A stretch of 64,000 bases of DNA, taken from positions 62,001-126,000 of the forward strand of contig DKML01000015.1 in NCBI GenBank assembly GCA_002470515.1, given 5' to 3'. The position numbers and the translations under genes were made by a program. Below are positions 55,361-64,000 of this stretch, piece by piece. The stretch is from Proteobacteria bacterium UBA7415 (GTDB lineage Bacteria; Pseudomonadota; Gammaproteobacteria; Arenicellales; Arenicellaceae). How positions within the stretch are numbered: position 1 is the stretch's first letter; the number at the start of each line of letters is the position of its first letter. The notes below the pieces were generated by a model. It searched no databases. It saw nothing but the letters and a program-made list of their open reading frames with translations, and had not been told where the DNA came from.

Positions 55361-56660
55361 TGTTGCTGTACTTTTTTGAGCTGCTAACCAAACGAGATGT
55401 CAAGATACTCAGCTGCTTTATCGCTTGCTTAATAAGGGCTTGTCCGGATTCGTTATTGGGGTCGAGAAATTCATCGAAATGCCCTACCGTAGCGTTTTCT
55501 CTAATAGTGTCTTGTTTGGACCCAGTCGCCATTTCGCCCGCATCATAGATCGTGCGTAAAGCTTCCTCAGAGTAATATAGCCCGTTATAGTTTTCTTTAT
55601 ATTGCGGCAATAAGTTGATCAACATGGCGTCCTCGGCTGATTCTTCGCCGGGGTACCACCCCATCATGACCATACGAATCCCCAAAAAGTTATTGTAGAG
55701 GCTGGCGTGTGTTTGATCACTGAAGCAGTCGTGCTCATGTTCAGGGTCCTGAAGTCTCAATGGTAGCCGTAAGCGCTCAGAGATTAACTCAGCATTTAAA
55801 AAGGTGATAACCCCCTTTGTTATGCGCTCGATCATTTCGGTCTGATCAGCTAAATAAATTTGTTCGGTAATTTCGCCGTCTTCGCGCCACGCGCGTTCCA
55901 TATCACTCAGGTTTTCGAGTAGCAAAGTGCTCACACTCTTTAGATAATCAAAACGTCGATCACAGTTACCATTAGTACAGCGATTGCTGCTGTAGTCTGT
56001 CCATGGGCGATTTCCGGCACCGCGCCCCGTACCATTGTTATCTTGGCCCCAGAGTAGAAATTCGATAGCGTGGTAGCCAATCGCGACATTACTTTCGATT
56101 GAGTCCAGTTCGTGTAGATGGTCTCTTAGTAGCTCCGGAGTAATTTCGGTTGCATCAACGGTTTGGCCAAGTATGAGCGGTTTCTTAGAAGCAATGATGT
56201 TTAGATTACCGTAAGGGTTGTCTTCGCTTACCTCGCTATTATCGGCAAGATAGTCAATGAGGCCTTCGTCTAACGGCCATGCGTTGACTGATTTATCCCA
56301 GTGGTCGATCGGAGGAAAAATAAAGCGTAGAACTTCGCTGTACGAATAAGGAGCGCGCGCTGCTATCCATGCATTGCGAGCAGCCGCTAAGGCTTTTTTA
56401 GACGGTTTACGACCAAGTTCATCAATTGCTGCATCCAGTGCCTTCGCTGTATTAAGGCTGTCTAGGTAGGCGCGGTGCCCGTGCGCACGAAACCCGGCAA
56501 TAATCGCGATTTCTGAAAACCCGAAGGCATGATAACCGTGTACTTCAGATTCTACGTCGGCTAGATCTGCCTTGATACTGACGCTAAGCGCTAACGTAAC
56601 AACGCCAAATAGAAGGGTTGTTTTCGAAAAAGGCCTTGATAGAAATCTACGTAACATCAT
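55344..56660 (-). CDS. Imelysin (IrpA/ICMP-like) iron-linked protein
   Basis: A 438-residue exported protein: signal peptide [17 protein letters not shown], then imelysin domain with the GxHxxE motif [11 protein letters not shown] and [24 protein letters not shown]. Insulin-cleaving membrane protease relatives are in fact iron-regulated periplasmic or outer-membrane proteins. Its start ATGATG overlaps the rpiA stop by 4 bases and it overlaps the DHOR gene by 17, so it is the fifth gene of the purD-led run. Confidence 0.9.
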   Translation of the reverse strand: MMLRRFLSRPFSKTTLLFGVVTLALSVSIKADLADVESEVHGYHAFGFSEIAIIAGFRAHGHRAYLDSLNTAKALDAAIDELGRKPSKKALAAARNAWIAARAPYSYSEVLRFIFPPIDHWDKSVNAWPLDEGLIDYLADNSEVSEDNPYGNLNIIASKKPLILGQTVDATEITPELLRDHLHELDSIESNVAIGYHAIEFLLWGQDNNGTGRGAGNRPWTDYSSNRCTNGNCDRRFDYLKSVSTLLLENLSDMERAWREDGEITEQIYLADQTEMIERITKGVITFLNAELISERLRLPLRLQDPEHEHDCFSDQTHASLYNNFLGIRMVMMGWYPGEESAEDAMLINLLPQYKENYNGLYYSEEALRTIYDAGEMATGSKQDTIRENATVGHFDEFLDPNNESGQALIKQAIKQLSILTSRLVSSSKKYSNNENTQ

Positions 56661-57313
56661 GCTGTGATTCTATTAACACCGTTTGGACCGCCCAAAAGCA
56701 GAACGTCTGCTGGACGCGCTGCGAATAAGCCGTTCGTGACAACGCCAGCAATTTGGTTTATTTGTGTCTCTAGGGTTATCGGATCCATAATCTTTAAGTC
56801 ATGCACATCAAGAATGTAATTACCGTTGTCGGTAACTACCCCTTGGCGGTATGTGGGGTTGCCACCCAGCTTTACTAACTGCCTGGCGACATATGATTTT
56901 GCCATTGGGATTACTTCAACGGGTAATGGGAACGCGCCCAGCACAGGTACAAGCTTAGTGTCGTCGGCTATACATACGAATAGCTCGCTTGCCGCCGCAA
57001 CGATCTTCTCGCGAGTAAGCGCTGCGCCGCCGCCCTTTATAAGGTGTAGATGTTTGGTCGCTTCGTCTGCACCGTCTACGTAAATAGGTAGCTCGTTAAC
57101 TTGATCCAACTCAAGCACCCGAATGCCGTGGCCTTTTAAGCGAGCGGCTGATGCATCCGAACTGGCCACTGCACCGTCTATCTTGCCTTTTATTTTGGCG
57201 AGTTCATCAATAAAGCAATTGGCGGTGGAGCCAGTGCCCACTCCAATAATCCAGTCCCATTCAATAAATTCTATGGCCGCTTCTGCAACCAGTTGTTTCG
57301 CTGTATTTGACAT
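56657..57313 (-). CDS. rpiA: Ribose-5-phosphate isomerase A
   Basis: A 218-residue enzyme of the pentose phosphate pathway, interconverting ribose 5-phosphate and ribulose 5-phosphate. [36 protein letters not shown] (with active-site Lys and Glu) and YIVDVH-like [12 protein letters not shown] are the RpiA signatures. It is one base downstream of folA and overlaps the imelysin gene by 4, so all are cotranscribed. Confidence 0.97.
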   Translation of the reverse strand: MSNTAKQLVAEAAIEFIEWDWIIGVGTGSTANCFIDELAKIKGKIDGAVASSDASAARLKGHGIRVLELDQVNELPIYVDGADEATKHLHLIKGGGAALTREKIVAAASELFVCIADDTKLVPVLGAFPLPVEVIPMAKSYVARQLVKLGGNPTYRQGVVTDNGNYILDVHDLKIMDPITLETQINQIAGVVTNGLFAARPADVLLLGGPNGVNRITA

Positions 57314-57314
57314 G

Positions 57315-57797
57315 TTATTTCCGGTGATAAGTTATGTAATCAAAATGAGGTTGGCTGTCGCGTACTTCTATTCGATTGATTTCGGTAAAATTATCTTCAC
57401 TAAAATTTGGGAAGTAAGTATCTGCGACTGGAGCGTCGTACACGTACGTAATCTCTAAAATGGTAGCGAACGGTAAGAACAGCTTATAGATCTGTCCGCC
57501 GCCAATAATAGACACTTTTTCTGGTTGTTCTGCTCTAGCCAGCTCTAAGGATTCATCAATAGAGGAAGCAACGGTAACACCGGGCTGTGACCATTGTTTG
57601 TTAGCGCTAAGAACAATATTGGTTCTACCCGGTAGCGGCTTACCAATGCTATCAAAGGTTTTGCGCCCCATGATAATGGGTGAACCAATGGTGAGTTGCT
57701 TAAAACGCGGTAGGTCGCCTGGCAAGTACCAAAGCAACTCGTTGTTTTTACCCATTTCGCCATTCTCACCATAGGCGGCTACGAATACGATTTCCAT
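57315..57797 (-). CDS. folA: Dihydrofolate reductase
   Basis: A 160-residue DHFR, the normal bacterial length, reducing dihydrofolate with NADPH. The start [23 protein letters not shown], the acidic [10 protein letters not shown] loop, [18 protein letters not shown] and [13 protein letters not shown] are diagnostic. It lies between thyA and rpiA: thymidylate synthase makes the dihydrofolate it reduces. Confidence 0.97.
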   Translation of the reverse strand: MEIVFVAAYGENGEMGKNNELLWYLPGDLPRFKQLTIGSPIIMGRKTFDSIGKPLPGRTNIVLSANKQWSQPGVTVASSIDESLELARAEQPEKVSIIGGGQIYKLFLPFATILEITYVYDAPVADTYFPNFSEDNFTEINRIEVRDSQPHFDYITYHRK

Positions 57798-57856
57798 ATT
57801 AGATTCTCTGATTGTCTTTTCTATCTTTTATAGAGTCCATTACACATGCTCGACTA

Positions 57857-58759
57857 TTATACCGCTACAGGCGCGCTGATGGCCGCTTGTGGTGAATAGT
57901 CCAACAGATCGAAGTCGTCGTAACTAAACTTGAACAGATCGTTAACATCCGCGTTTATTTGCATCTTAGGCAGGGCACTAGGGCTTCTGCCCAGTTGGGT
58001 AACAACCTGCTCTTCGTGGTTGCTGTAGATGTGCACGTCGCCAAATGTGTGAACAAATTCGCCCACTTCTAGATCACATACCTGCGCAACCATTAGCGTA
58101 AGCAGTGCATAGCTGGCGATATTAAACGGCACGCCTAAAAATAGATCGGCACTGCGTTGGTACAGCTGGCAACTTAACTTACGATCATGCGATACGTAAA
58201 ACTGAAACAGGGTATGACACGGCGGTAATCCAGCTTTAGCCATTTCTTCAATTTCGGCAGGGTTCCAGGCTGATACTATTAAGCGCCTTGAGGACGGATT
58301 ACGTTTAATTTCATCCACGACCCAAGCGAGTTGGTCAATACCAGAAAAGTCACGCCATTGTTTGCCATAGACTGGGCCAAGTTCGCCCCATTTTTCCGCA
58401 AAGGCTTGGTCATCAGCAATTCGTTGAATAAAATCTTTAAGCTCCGCCTTCCAATCGTCGGAGTGCTTTTCGATGTTAATACCATTAACGTCTAAATAGC
58501 GTTGAAACGGCCATTCGTTCCAAATACCGACACCGTTTTGTACTAAGTAACGGATGTTTGTATCGCCGCGAACAAACCACAAAAGCTCATGAATAATGCC
58601 GCGTAGGAACACCTTTTTGGTGGTCAATAACGGGAAACCTTCGCTAAGGTCGACCCGCAATTGCCGGCCAAACACGCTGCGCGTACCCGTCCCTGTTCGG
58701 TCGTCTTTGCCGACGCCATTGTCGTAAACGTCTTGCAGTAGGTCTAAGTAAGCTTTCAT
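57857..58759 (-). CDS. thyA: Thymidylate synthase
   Basis: A 300-residue ThyA that methylates dUMP. Catalytic Cys181 ([12 protein letters not shown]), the N-terminal DRTGTGT and [11 protein letters not shown] (39-49), and [11 protein letters not shown] are all conserved. It is longer than the 264-residue short form because of an insertion at about 85-125. It sits between purD and folA on the minus strand. Confidence 0.97.
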   Translation of the reverse strand: MKAYLDLLQDVYDNGVGKDDRTGTGTRSVFGRQLRVDLSEGFPLLTTKKVFLRGIIHELLWFVRGDTNIRYLVQNGVGIWNEWPFQRYLDVNGINIEKHSDDWKAELKDFIQRIADDQAFAEKWGELGPVYGKQWRDFSGIDQLAWVVDEIKRNPSSRRLIVSAWNPAEIEEMAKAGLPPCHTLFQFYVSHDRKLSCQLYQRSADLFLGVPFNIASYALLTLMVAQVCDLEVGEFVHTFGDVHIYSNHEEQVVTQLGRSPSALPKMQINADVNDLFKFSYDDFDLLDYSPQAAISAPVAV

Positions 58760-58782
58760 GTGATTACTGGGTTCAGGTCAAT

Positions 58783-60072
58783 TTAGCTATTGGTTTCTCT
58801 GGCCACGGCACGATAACCAATGTCAGTTCGGCAAAACATGCCGTCCCAAGATATTTTTTGTACGCCAGCATAAGCCGCTTTTTGCGCCGTGCTGACAGTG
58901 TCGCCCAACGCAGTAACGCAAAGCACTCGACCGCCGCTCGTTACGAGTTCGTCGTCCTGTTGGCTCGTTCCCGCCTGAAAGACTTTGACTGTGTCGCTAT
59001 TGGCTGAGTCAATTCCAGTAATAACAGATCCTTTAGCGTACGACTCAGGGTATCCGCCTGCCGCAAGCACAACGCCTAATGCGGCGCGTTCGTCCCATTC
59101 GGCCGTGGTTGAATCAAGCTTTTCGTCCAAGGCAGCCAGGCACAAATCGGCCAAGTTGCTTTTTAAACGCATCATAATTGGCTGCGTTTCGGGGTCGCCA
59201 AAGCGACAGTTATATTCGAGCACCTTTGGTGTGCCATCGCCCGCTACCATGATGCCCGCATATAAAAAGCCTGTGTAGGGGAGTCCTTCGCTCGCCATCC
59301 CTTTAACGGTTGGGTAAATGACTTCTTGCATGATGCGATCGTGTAAAACAGCGTCTACTACGGGAGCCGGTGAGTAAGCACCCATGCCGCCAGTGTTAGG
59401 CCCTTTGTCGCCGTTGTCGCGCGCTTTGTGATCTTGTGATGTTGCTAGGGGTAACACATTGTTACCATCGACCATGCAAATAAAACTGGCTTCTTCGCCA
59501 GCCAAAAATTCTTCGACCACAACTCTAGCGCCCGCGTCACCAAATTTGTTGGCAAGTAACATATCGCGCGCCGCCTCTTGAGCTTCTTCAACAGTTAGCG
59601 CTACGATTACACCTTTACCAGCAGCTAGGCCATCGGCTTTAACAACGATAGGCGCGCCTTGTTTGGCGATGTATTCGCACGCGGCGTTGGCATCGGTAAA
59701 GTTTTGGTAGTCGCCGGTGGGGATTCCATGCTTCGCTAAAAAGTCTTTAGTAAACGCTTTAGAGCCTTCCAATTGCGCAGCGCCTTGGGTCGGACCAAAG
59801 CAGGCTAAATTGCGTTCGCGAAAGGTATCTACAACACCTAATACCAGAGGTGCTTCGGGACCAACTATGGCTAGGTCAATGTTTTGCGCGGCTGCAAAAT
59901 CAGCGAGGGCATTTACATCTTCAACTCCGATATCAATGTTACTCACCTTGGCTTCTGATGCCGTGCCAGCATTACCTGGGGCGACAAAAACTTGAGATAC
60001 AGTGTCAGCTTGTGCCACTTTCCATGCCAGCGCATGTTCGCGTCCGCCATTGCCGATTATTAAAACTTTCAT
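58783..60072 (-). CDS. purD: Phosphoribosylamine-glycine ligase
   Basis: A 429-residue ATP-grasp enzyme for the second step of purine synthesis. NGGREHALAWK, PTQGAAQLEGSKAFTKDFLAKH, VKADGLAAGKGV and NCRFGDPETQ are diagnostic. It begins the minus-strand run of purD-thyA-folA-rpiA-imelysin-DHOR and lies 23 bases before thyA. The 303 bases between it and trmL (60073-60375) hold the divergent promoter region; no gene fits there. Confidence 0.97.
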   Translation of the reverse strand: MKVLIIGNGGREHALAWKVAQADTVSQVFVAPGNAGTASEAKVSNIDIGVEDVNALADFAAAQNIDLAIVGPEAPLVLGVVDTFRERNLACFGPTQGAAQLEGSKAFTKDFLAKHGIPTGDYQNFTDANAACEYIAKQGAPIVVKADGLAAGKGVIVALTVEEAQEAARDMLLANKFGDAGARVVVEEFLAGEEASFICMVDGNNVLPLATSQDHKARDNGDKGPNTGGMGAYSPAPVVDAVLHDRIMQEVIYPTVKGMASEGLPYTGFLYAGIMVAGDGTPKVLEYNCRFGDPETQPIMMRLKSNLADLCLAALDEKLDSTTAEWDERAALGVVLAAGGYPESYAKGSVITGIDSANSDTVKVFQAGTSQQDDELVTSGGRVLCVTALGDTVSTAQKAAYAGVQKISWDGMFCRTDIGYRAVARETNS

Positions 60073-60375
60073 ACGATTATTGAGGTCAGTTCCGTGGAGT
60101 TATTCGGGGTAATATCAGTGGACTGATTTTACACGTGTTTTAGACAATGTCCGAATCCTCAGGACATAAAACCAGCTTGATGCGCTGATAAAGTTCAGTT
60201 GCTCGTTAAGCCCTTCGTTTATAGCGTATTACGCACTTGGCTTTACGCTCATACTAACGGCGCATTCTGTAGTGTATTCTGCGTGTATGGCTCTTGGGCG
60301 ATAGCACGCGTTGATACTCGTAGACCTATTACTTCTGCCTTTCAACTACTTGTTCAATCACTTATTTACAAAATT

Positions 60376-60840
60376 ATGTTACACATTGTCTTACACAACC
60401 CCCAGATTCCTCCAAACACCGGCAATGTTATTCGCTTGATGGCCAATACGGGATTTAAGCTCCATTTGATTGAGCCGCTAGGATTCGACTTCCAAGAAAA
60501 GGCATTGCGCAGAGCTGGACTGGATTACCATGACATAGCAAAAGTAGCGCGGTACGCAAACTTCGATGAATTTGTGGCTAAGGTCAAGCCGGCCCGTATG
60601 TTCGCAATTACAACCAAAGGTCAGCGCCAATACGTTGACGAGGATTTTAAGCAAGGGGATGCCTTAGTGTTTGGATCTGAGACTAAAGGCTTACCCGATG
60701 AAGTAATGACACAATTTGCAGCAGCCAACCGTTTACGCATTCCGATGCAACCCAATAACCGCAGTCTCAACCTTTCTAACTCAGTGGCGTTGGTGGTGTA
60801 CGAAGCTTGGCGTCAGCACGGTTTTGTTGGCGGAGAATAA
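60376..60840 (+). CDS. trmL: tRNA (cytidine(34)-2'-O)-methyltransferase TrmL
   Basis: A 154-residue SPOUT methyltransferase that 2'-O-methylates the wobble base of leucine tRNAs. MLHIVLHNPQIPPNTGNVIRL, LVFGSETKGLP and IPMQPNNRSLNLSNSVAL are the TrmL motifs and the trefoil knot. The open frame extends upstream to 60199, but the first 59 residues do not match the family, so the ATG at 60376 is the start. Confidence 0.96.
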   Translation: MLHIVLHNPQIPPNTGNVIRLMANTGFKLHLIEPLGFDFQEKALRRAGLDYHDIAKVARYANFDEFVAKVKPARMFAITTKGQRQYVDEDFKQGDALVFGSETKGLPDEVMTQFAAANRLRIPMQPNNRSLNLSNSVALVVYEAWRQHGFVGGE

Positions 60841-60843
60841 GCC

Positions 60844-61275
60844 TTATTCTTTGTCGAAGCTGTCTACGATAATTGCGCCCATGGATGCCGGCATCGCAAT
60901 AATTAAAAGCCGTTTGAGAGCGACTGTTGGGTCTTCGCCTATCGGGAACTTATTTAACGCGATTAATATCAAGGCAATAACTATTAGAGTTAATCCGTAG
61001 GCGATAACGATTCTAAATAGATAGGCGGCAAAGCGTCCACGCCCCCGCACTTCACCTTGAAATACTACTTGGTAGGTGTACAGAGACAAAAAAAGTAACG
61101 ACATTGTGCATAGCATTAAAAGATTAGCCGGCGCTAAAGTTTCGCCCATGCGCCAAGCTTCTTCAGAAAACGAGATTGGCACCCCTAACGTGAAGGCACC
61201 AATCATGACCTGACTGGCATCTTCCCAATTAAAACTCCAATGATTGGAGCTTGCCGATTTCATAGGATCGCTCAC
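60844..61275 (-). CDS. DUF2391/TIGR02587-like integral membrane protein
   Basis: A 143-residue membrane protein: EDASQVMIGAFTLGVPISFSEEAWRMGETL, then three or four membrane helices (LMLCTMSLLFLSLY, IVIAYGLTLIVIALILIAL, LLIIAMPASMGAIIV). GTG start with ribosome site AAGGAAG nine bases upstream, overlapping the MgtC stop. Similar proteins often lie beside MgtC-type genes. Function unknown. Its stop faces trmL across 3 bases. Confidence 0.78.
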   Translation of the reverse strand: MSDPMKSASSNHWSFNWEDASQVMIGAFTLGVPISFSEEAWRMGETLAPANLLMLCTMSLLFLSLYTYQVVFQGEVRGRGRFAAYLFRIVIAYGLTLIVIALILIALNKFPIGEDPTVALKRLLIIAMPASMGAIIVDSFDKE

Positions 61276-61706
61276 TAAGTGACTTCCTTTTTAACTTCGC
61301 CCACCAGTCTTAGAGTGAAGAAAGTCATAATGCTAAGAGCGACGGCAATTTCGATGCGACCTAAACCAACGGCAATGCCTACAGCGCCCGTTGACCAAAT
61401 AGCGGCAGCGGTTGATGTGCCGGCTACGGTAGATTTGTTCTTTAAGATAGCGCCTCCGCCAATAAACCCAATGCCCGTTATTATTCCTGCAATGATTTTG
61501 GCTTGATCGTTAGCGTCAGTAAAAGTGCTTATGGCCAATAAAGTAAAACTACAGGTCGCAATCGAAACCAAAGGGAATGTGCGCAAGCCTGCAGAGCGGG
61601 ACTTTTTCTCTCGCTCCCATGCCGTTAACATTGGTAGTACGAATGCAATACTCAGTTGAATTAGGTTCTGATAAGTTTGCTGAAGGTCCAACTCAAATAA
61701 TGACAT
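61275..61706 (-). CDS. MgtC/SapB-family membrane protein
   Basis: A 143-residue membrane protein with about four helices. TAWEREKKSRSAGLRTFPLVSIATCSF and GFIGGGAILKNKSTVAGTSTAAAIWSTGAVGIAVGLG are the MgtC family signatures. It influences magnesium and acid-stress adaptation in pathogens, though environmental members vary. The ATG at 61706 has ribosome site AGGA seven bases upstream (GAGGAAACCACATG), against an earlier ATG at 61730. It is cotranscribed with the DUF2391 gene. Confidence 0.92.
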   Translation of the reverse strand: MSLFELDLQQTYQNLIQLSIAFVLPMLTAWEREKKSRSAGLRTFPLVSIATCSFTLLAISTFTDANDQAKIIAGIITGIGFIGGGAILKNKSTVAGTSTAAAIWSTGAVGIAVGLGRIEIAVALSIMTFFTLRLVGEVKKEVT

Positions 61707-61821
61707 GTGGTTTCCTCGGGTAGTTGCCACCCTTGATGTAGAAAAGCTATTAGGCCATTGTCGCAGAAGTTGTGTGCGTGCAAAAATATTTCGCCAGTAA
61801 CTTGGTCATATAGATAAAGCG

Positions 61822-62532
61822 TTATCTCTCGGAGAATGCCACAGCCGCTTGCTTTAAGGCGTTAAAGAGCCGCGTTTGGGGTGCTCGAAAAGGCAAATAT
61901 TCTGGGTGCCATTGCACGCCCAGCATAAAATCTTTATCTGGGTCTTCGATGGCTTGAATAAAACCGTCTTCGTCATGCGCAACAGCCATTAGGTTGTCGC
62001 CCACGGTATCCACCGCATGGTTGTGCAAGCTGTTTATCTTTAGTCGGGCTGTGTGCAACACACCCTCCAATTGGCTGCCACTGAGTATGTTCGCATACTT
62101 GATTGGGCGCATACTATTGCGGTTTGGTGTTTTGCGTCGTAGAGGCCTTAGGTCGCCAATTAGGTTGCCGTTGCGAGAAACGTTGATCAATTGCGAGCCA
62201 CGGCAAATTCCAAGAATAGGCAGGTTCCACTGCTCGGCTAAAGCAATCATTTTTAATTCGAGGGTATCGCGAGCAGCGTCATAATTGGCACCTGCCGCAC
62301 CTGCGGTCCCGTAATGCTTTGGGTCAATGTCGTCACCGCCGCCAATAATAATGCCGTGTAAGCGCTCAGGATGTTCTTCGCTGCCAGGGCAAACGTATAT
62401 GGCACGAACACCGACTCTCCATAGTTGGAATCTAGCTGCCCACCAACCAAATCGCCATTTCTTGTTAGGGCCAGTAACAACCACAACCGGGCGTTTGCCG
62501 TCCAGTTGCTTAGAGGGTTGAGTAGTGTTCAT
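61822..62532 (-). CDS. C26-type glutamine amidotransferase-fold peptidase
   Basis: A 236-residue class I amidotransferase-fold hydrolase. Nucleophile Cys in LGICRGSQL, then GVQWHPEYL with His and Glu, and GIIIGGGDDIDPKHYG. This is the gamma-glutamyl-gamma-aminobutyrate hydrolase (PuuD-like) group. A TTG at 62556 lies further upstream; ATG at 62532 preferred. It is 27 bases after the amidoligase stop, so the two are partners: the amidoligase makes, and this may cut, an isopeptide or gamma-glutamyl-type bond. Confidence 0.88.
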   Translation of the reverse strand: MNTTQPSKQLDGKRPVVVVTGPNKKWRFGWWAARFQLWRVGVRAIYVCPGSEEHPERLHGIIIGGGDDIDPKHYGTAGAAGANYDAARDTLELKMIALAEQWNLPILGICRGSQLINVSRNGNLIGDLRPLRRKTPNRNSMRPIKYANILSGSQLEGVLHTARLKINSLHNHAVDTVGDNLMAVAHDEDGFIQAIEDPDKDFMLGVQWHPEYLPFRAPQTRLFNALKQAAVAFSER

Positions 62533-62559
62533 ATGTGTTGTGGCGTTCGCTTGCAATGG

Positions 62560-63591
62560 CTAGTGCAGTGAAGAAGGTGTTGTAATGCCCAGTAAGTGCG
62601 CTACCCGTTCTGCCCAAGGTTCAGACGGCTTAGTCGTGCCCTCGTTAAGAATACCTTGGTACTCAGTCGCGATTTCCGATAGTTTTTTGTCGAAAGCGAG
62701 TTGTTCAACCTGTAGCCATGTATCGAGCGAGTTGTCGAGATTCCAGCCCGGGTCGTCGATGTCGCAGTTTGGAAGACGGTAGTGAAAAGTGGGGCGAGGT
62801 TTAACACGCTCGTCGTCGATTACAGCGTCGATTCGTTCTTTATCTAAGTATTGAAACAAAGGCAGCATGTCCAAGCTACGGTTTCGGGTCGGGTTGAACT
62901 CCAAGTAGTCGTCGATCAATTCTTCAAGTGATGGTGCATAATCCGGCGCTAGAATCTTGCTAACGTACTCTTTGCTAAAGTGATTGATGTAAGGCGTGAT
63001 GCGGCGCGATAAGTCTGTTTTTTCGGTTTCTTTGATCCAATCATAGAGACAGCAGTAGGCCTGCAAATATCTGAGTATGGTGTTTACGTCTAGCGCCGGT
63101 AACTCAGGGTTTAAGTGGACTCCGAACGCATAGTGCGGCGCTAGCCGTGTGCCCGATGCGCCGCTATCTCGCAAGTCTTCAATTAGCTGATAAAGTCTAG
63201 GGAGGTCTTTAAATGGTATTGGCGGCGCGACGATTTCCCAAGGAACCAGTGCGCCAGCGAGTGAGCCAACGGTTTCAAAAAACTTCTTTTGTAGATCTGC
63301 TCGTTCGACTTCGGCACTTTGTAAAAACTCTTCGGCCTTTTCACCAAAGTCTTTAACTTGATTGGAATCCAGCTCGACCTTGAATGTGCCGAATTCACTA
63401 TCGCGAAGCTCAATTTCAAACGGCGACAAATGCTCAACGCAGCCACCAAAGTGCCGCTTAAGTTCGTTAACAATTTCTTCGCCAGACAGGCCAGCGAATT
63501 CGATTTCAACTCCTAAGCGCCTGGGCTTATTGTCTTGGGTATTACCTCTTGCTTTAATCGTGTCCTCTAAGAGGGATTGGTTTCCAGACAT
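62560..63591 (-). CDS. Amidoligase-family enzyme
   Basis: A 343-residue protein of the amidoligase group (COOH-NH2 ligase with glutamine-synthetase fold). The opening RRLGVEIEFAGLSGEEI and later DSEFGTFKVELDSNQ, and SGTRLAPHYAFGVHLNPELP carry the ATP and metal sites of the family. ATG at 63591 with ribosome site GGAGAAC, ahead of a longer start at 63609. Pairing with the C26 peptidase is a known conserved neighbourhood for small peptide or metabolite modification; the substrate is unknown. Confidence 0.87.
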   Translation of the reverse strand: MSGNQSLLEDTIKARGNTQDNKPRRLGVEIEFAGLSGEEIVNELKRHFGGCVEHLSPFEIELRDSEFGTFKVELDSNQVKDFGEKAEEFLQSAEVERADLQKKFFETVGSLAGALVPWEIVAPPIPFKDLPRLYQLIEDLRDSGASGTRLAPHYAFGVHLNPELPALDVNTILRYLQAYCCLYDWIKETEKTDLSRRITPYINHFSKEYVSKILAPDYAPSLEELIDDYLEFNPTRNRSLDMLPLFQYLDKERIDAVIDDERVKPRPTFHYRLPNCDIDDPGWNLDNSLDTWLQVEQLAFDKKLSEIATEYQGILNEGTTKPSEPWAERVAHLLGITTPSSLH

Positions 63592-64000
63592 TGTTCTCCA
63601 TATAAGCACGCGCGCGTGCTTGAATTAATTGCTCTTGGATACCATAACCTAGAGATTGAAAATCTAAGTGCAAGGGCGGGCATCACTCTTCATTGGCGCT
63701 TCTTGATGTAACGCTGTAAGTTCGTAATAGTCAATTGCTGTTACGGGAAATTGGCTTACTCTTTGCATAGCAACACATCATGCAATACGCTAGCGTGTTA
63801 ACATTCTCTAGCTTTGAACCAAGGCTGACGGCGTTGCTAACGCAAGGCACAAGACGAACAAAGCTAAAAGTCGGTTAGCCGATTAGCACGAGCAAAACTT
63901 GGGTATTATCAAGGATAGGCAGGTGTTTGCACCTTCTTAAAGTTTTCTTGTCAGCGCCTTCTCACCAGTGGTCAAGTCAAACCCCAAAACCATTTTGAAA
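63592..64000. other. Non-coding end of the window
   Basis: The region upstream of the amidoligase gene holds its promoter. No gene, tRNA or repeat is visible in 63592-64000 apart from a direct CGCGCG-like run near 63608-63618. Anything ending here may start beyond the window. Confidence 0.5.

Noticed and set aside
1..64000. CRISPR arrays or rRNA genes
   Set aside because: No regularly spaced repeats and no rRNA sequence seen by eye.

Overview
This window reads as chromosome of a Gram-negative gammaproteobacterium, probably marine or surface-attached. The evidence is YggX, MutY with a C-terminal NUDIX-like part, TrmB, TrmL, RpiA, DHFR, ThyA and PurD of gammaproteobacterial type, many lipoprotein signals, Tat and Sec signal peptides, and a rich set of sulfotransferases and a sulfatase. 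The sequence alone does not fix the genus.

Layout. 1-4.8 kb: a partial rhomboid protease, a spermidine-synthase-like methyltransferase, an LCAD-type acyl-CoA dehydrogenase, a secreted subtilase and a frameshifted lipoprotein gene. 5-16.1 kb: a glycan and sulfation locus with four sulfotransferase-domain proteins (one fused to a GT4-like glycosyltransferase), three proteins carrying four GT2 domains, a membrane protein like an ABC-exporter membrane domain, and a Tat-exported sulfatase. 16.4-28 kb: mixed chromosomal genes (rhomboid, Na+/H+ antiporter split by an in-frame TGA, OsmC, DUF4345, serine hydrolase, class II glutaminase, DUF302, Baeyer-Villiger-type monooxygenase) with two FNR-like boxes and a decayed REP-associated transposase.

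28.3-33.8 kb is an accessory zone: an intact REP-associated (RAYT) transposase, an IS1111-type insertion sequence with subterminal inverted repeats and a structured 3' end, an ankyrin-DUF3293 protein, a stump of a TOTE-type primase and an AAA/DUF4143 ATPase. 33,985-46,847 is a 12.8-kb island inserted in the 3' end of tRNA-Phe(GAA). It is bounded by a 49-bp perfect direct repeat and carries near-identical paired CGTGACC motifs inside both ends. It holds a tyrosine integrase, a small excisionase-like HTH protein, a prim-pol replication protein and, as cargo, three overlapping genes: an MmeI-like DNA methyltransferase without a visible nuclease motif, an SF2 helicase and a GIY-YIG nuclease. This looks like a satellite-like or integrative element carrying a restriction-type defence cassette, and it is the most interesting system in the window.

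46.8-64 kb returns to core chromosome: tRNA-Phe, yggX, mutY, a nucleotidyltransferase/PqqD/HPr-kinase-like cassette, trmB, a lone pseudopilin, a glycosidase-like membrane protein, then a run on the minus strand (purD-thyA-folA-rpiA-imelysin-dihaem oxidase), trmL, MgtC/DUF2391, and an amidoligase/C26 peptidase pair. Three chromosomal genes (near 4.3, 20.8 and 22.4 kb) are each broken by a single-base change, so either sequencing errors or recent decay should be considered.
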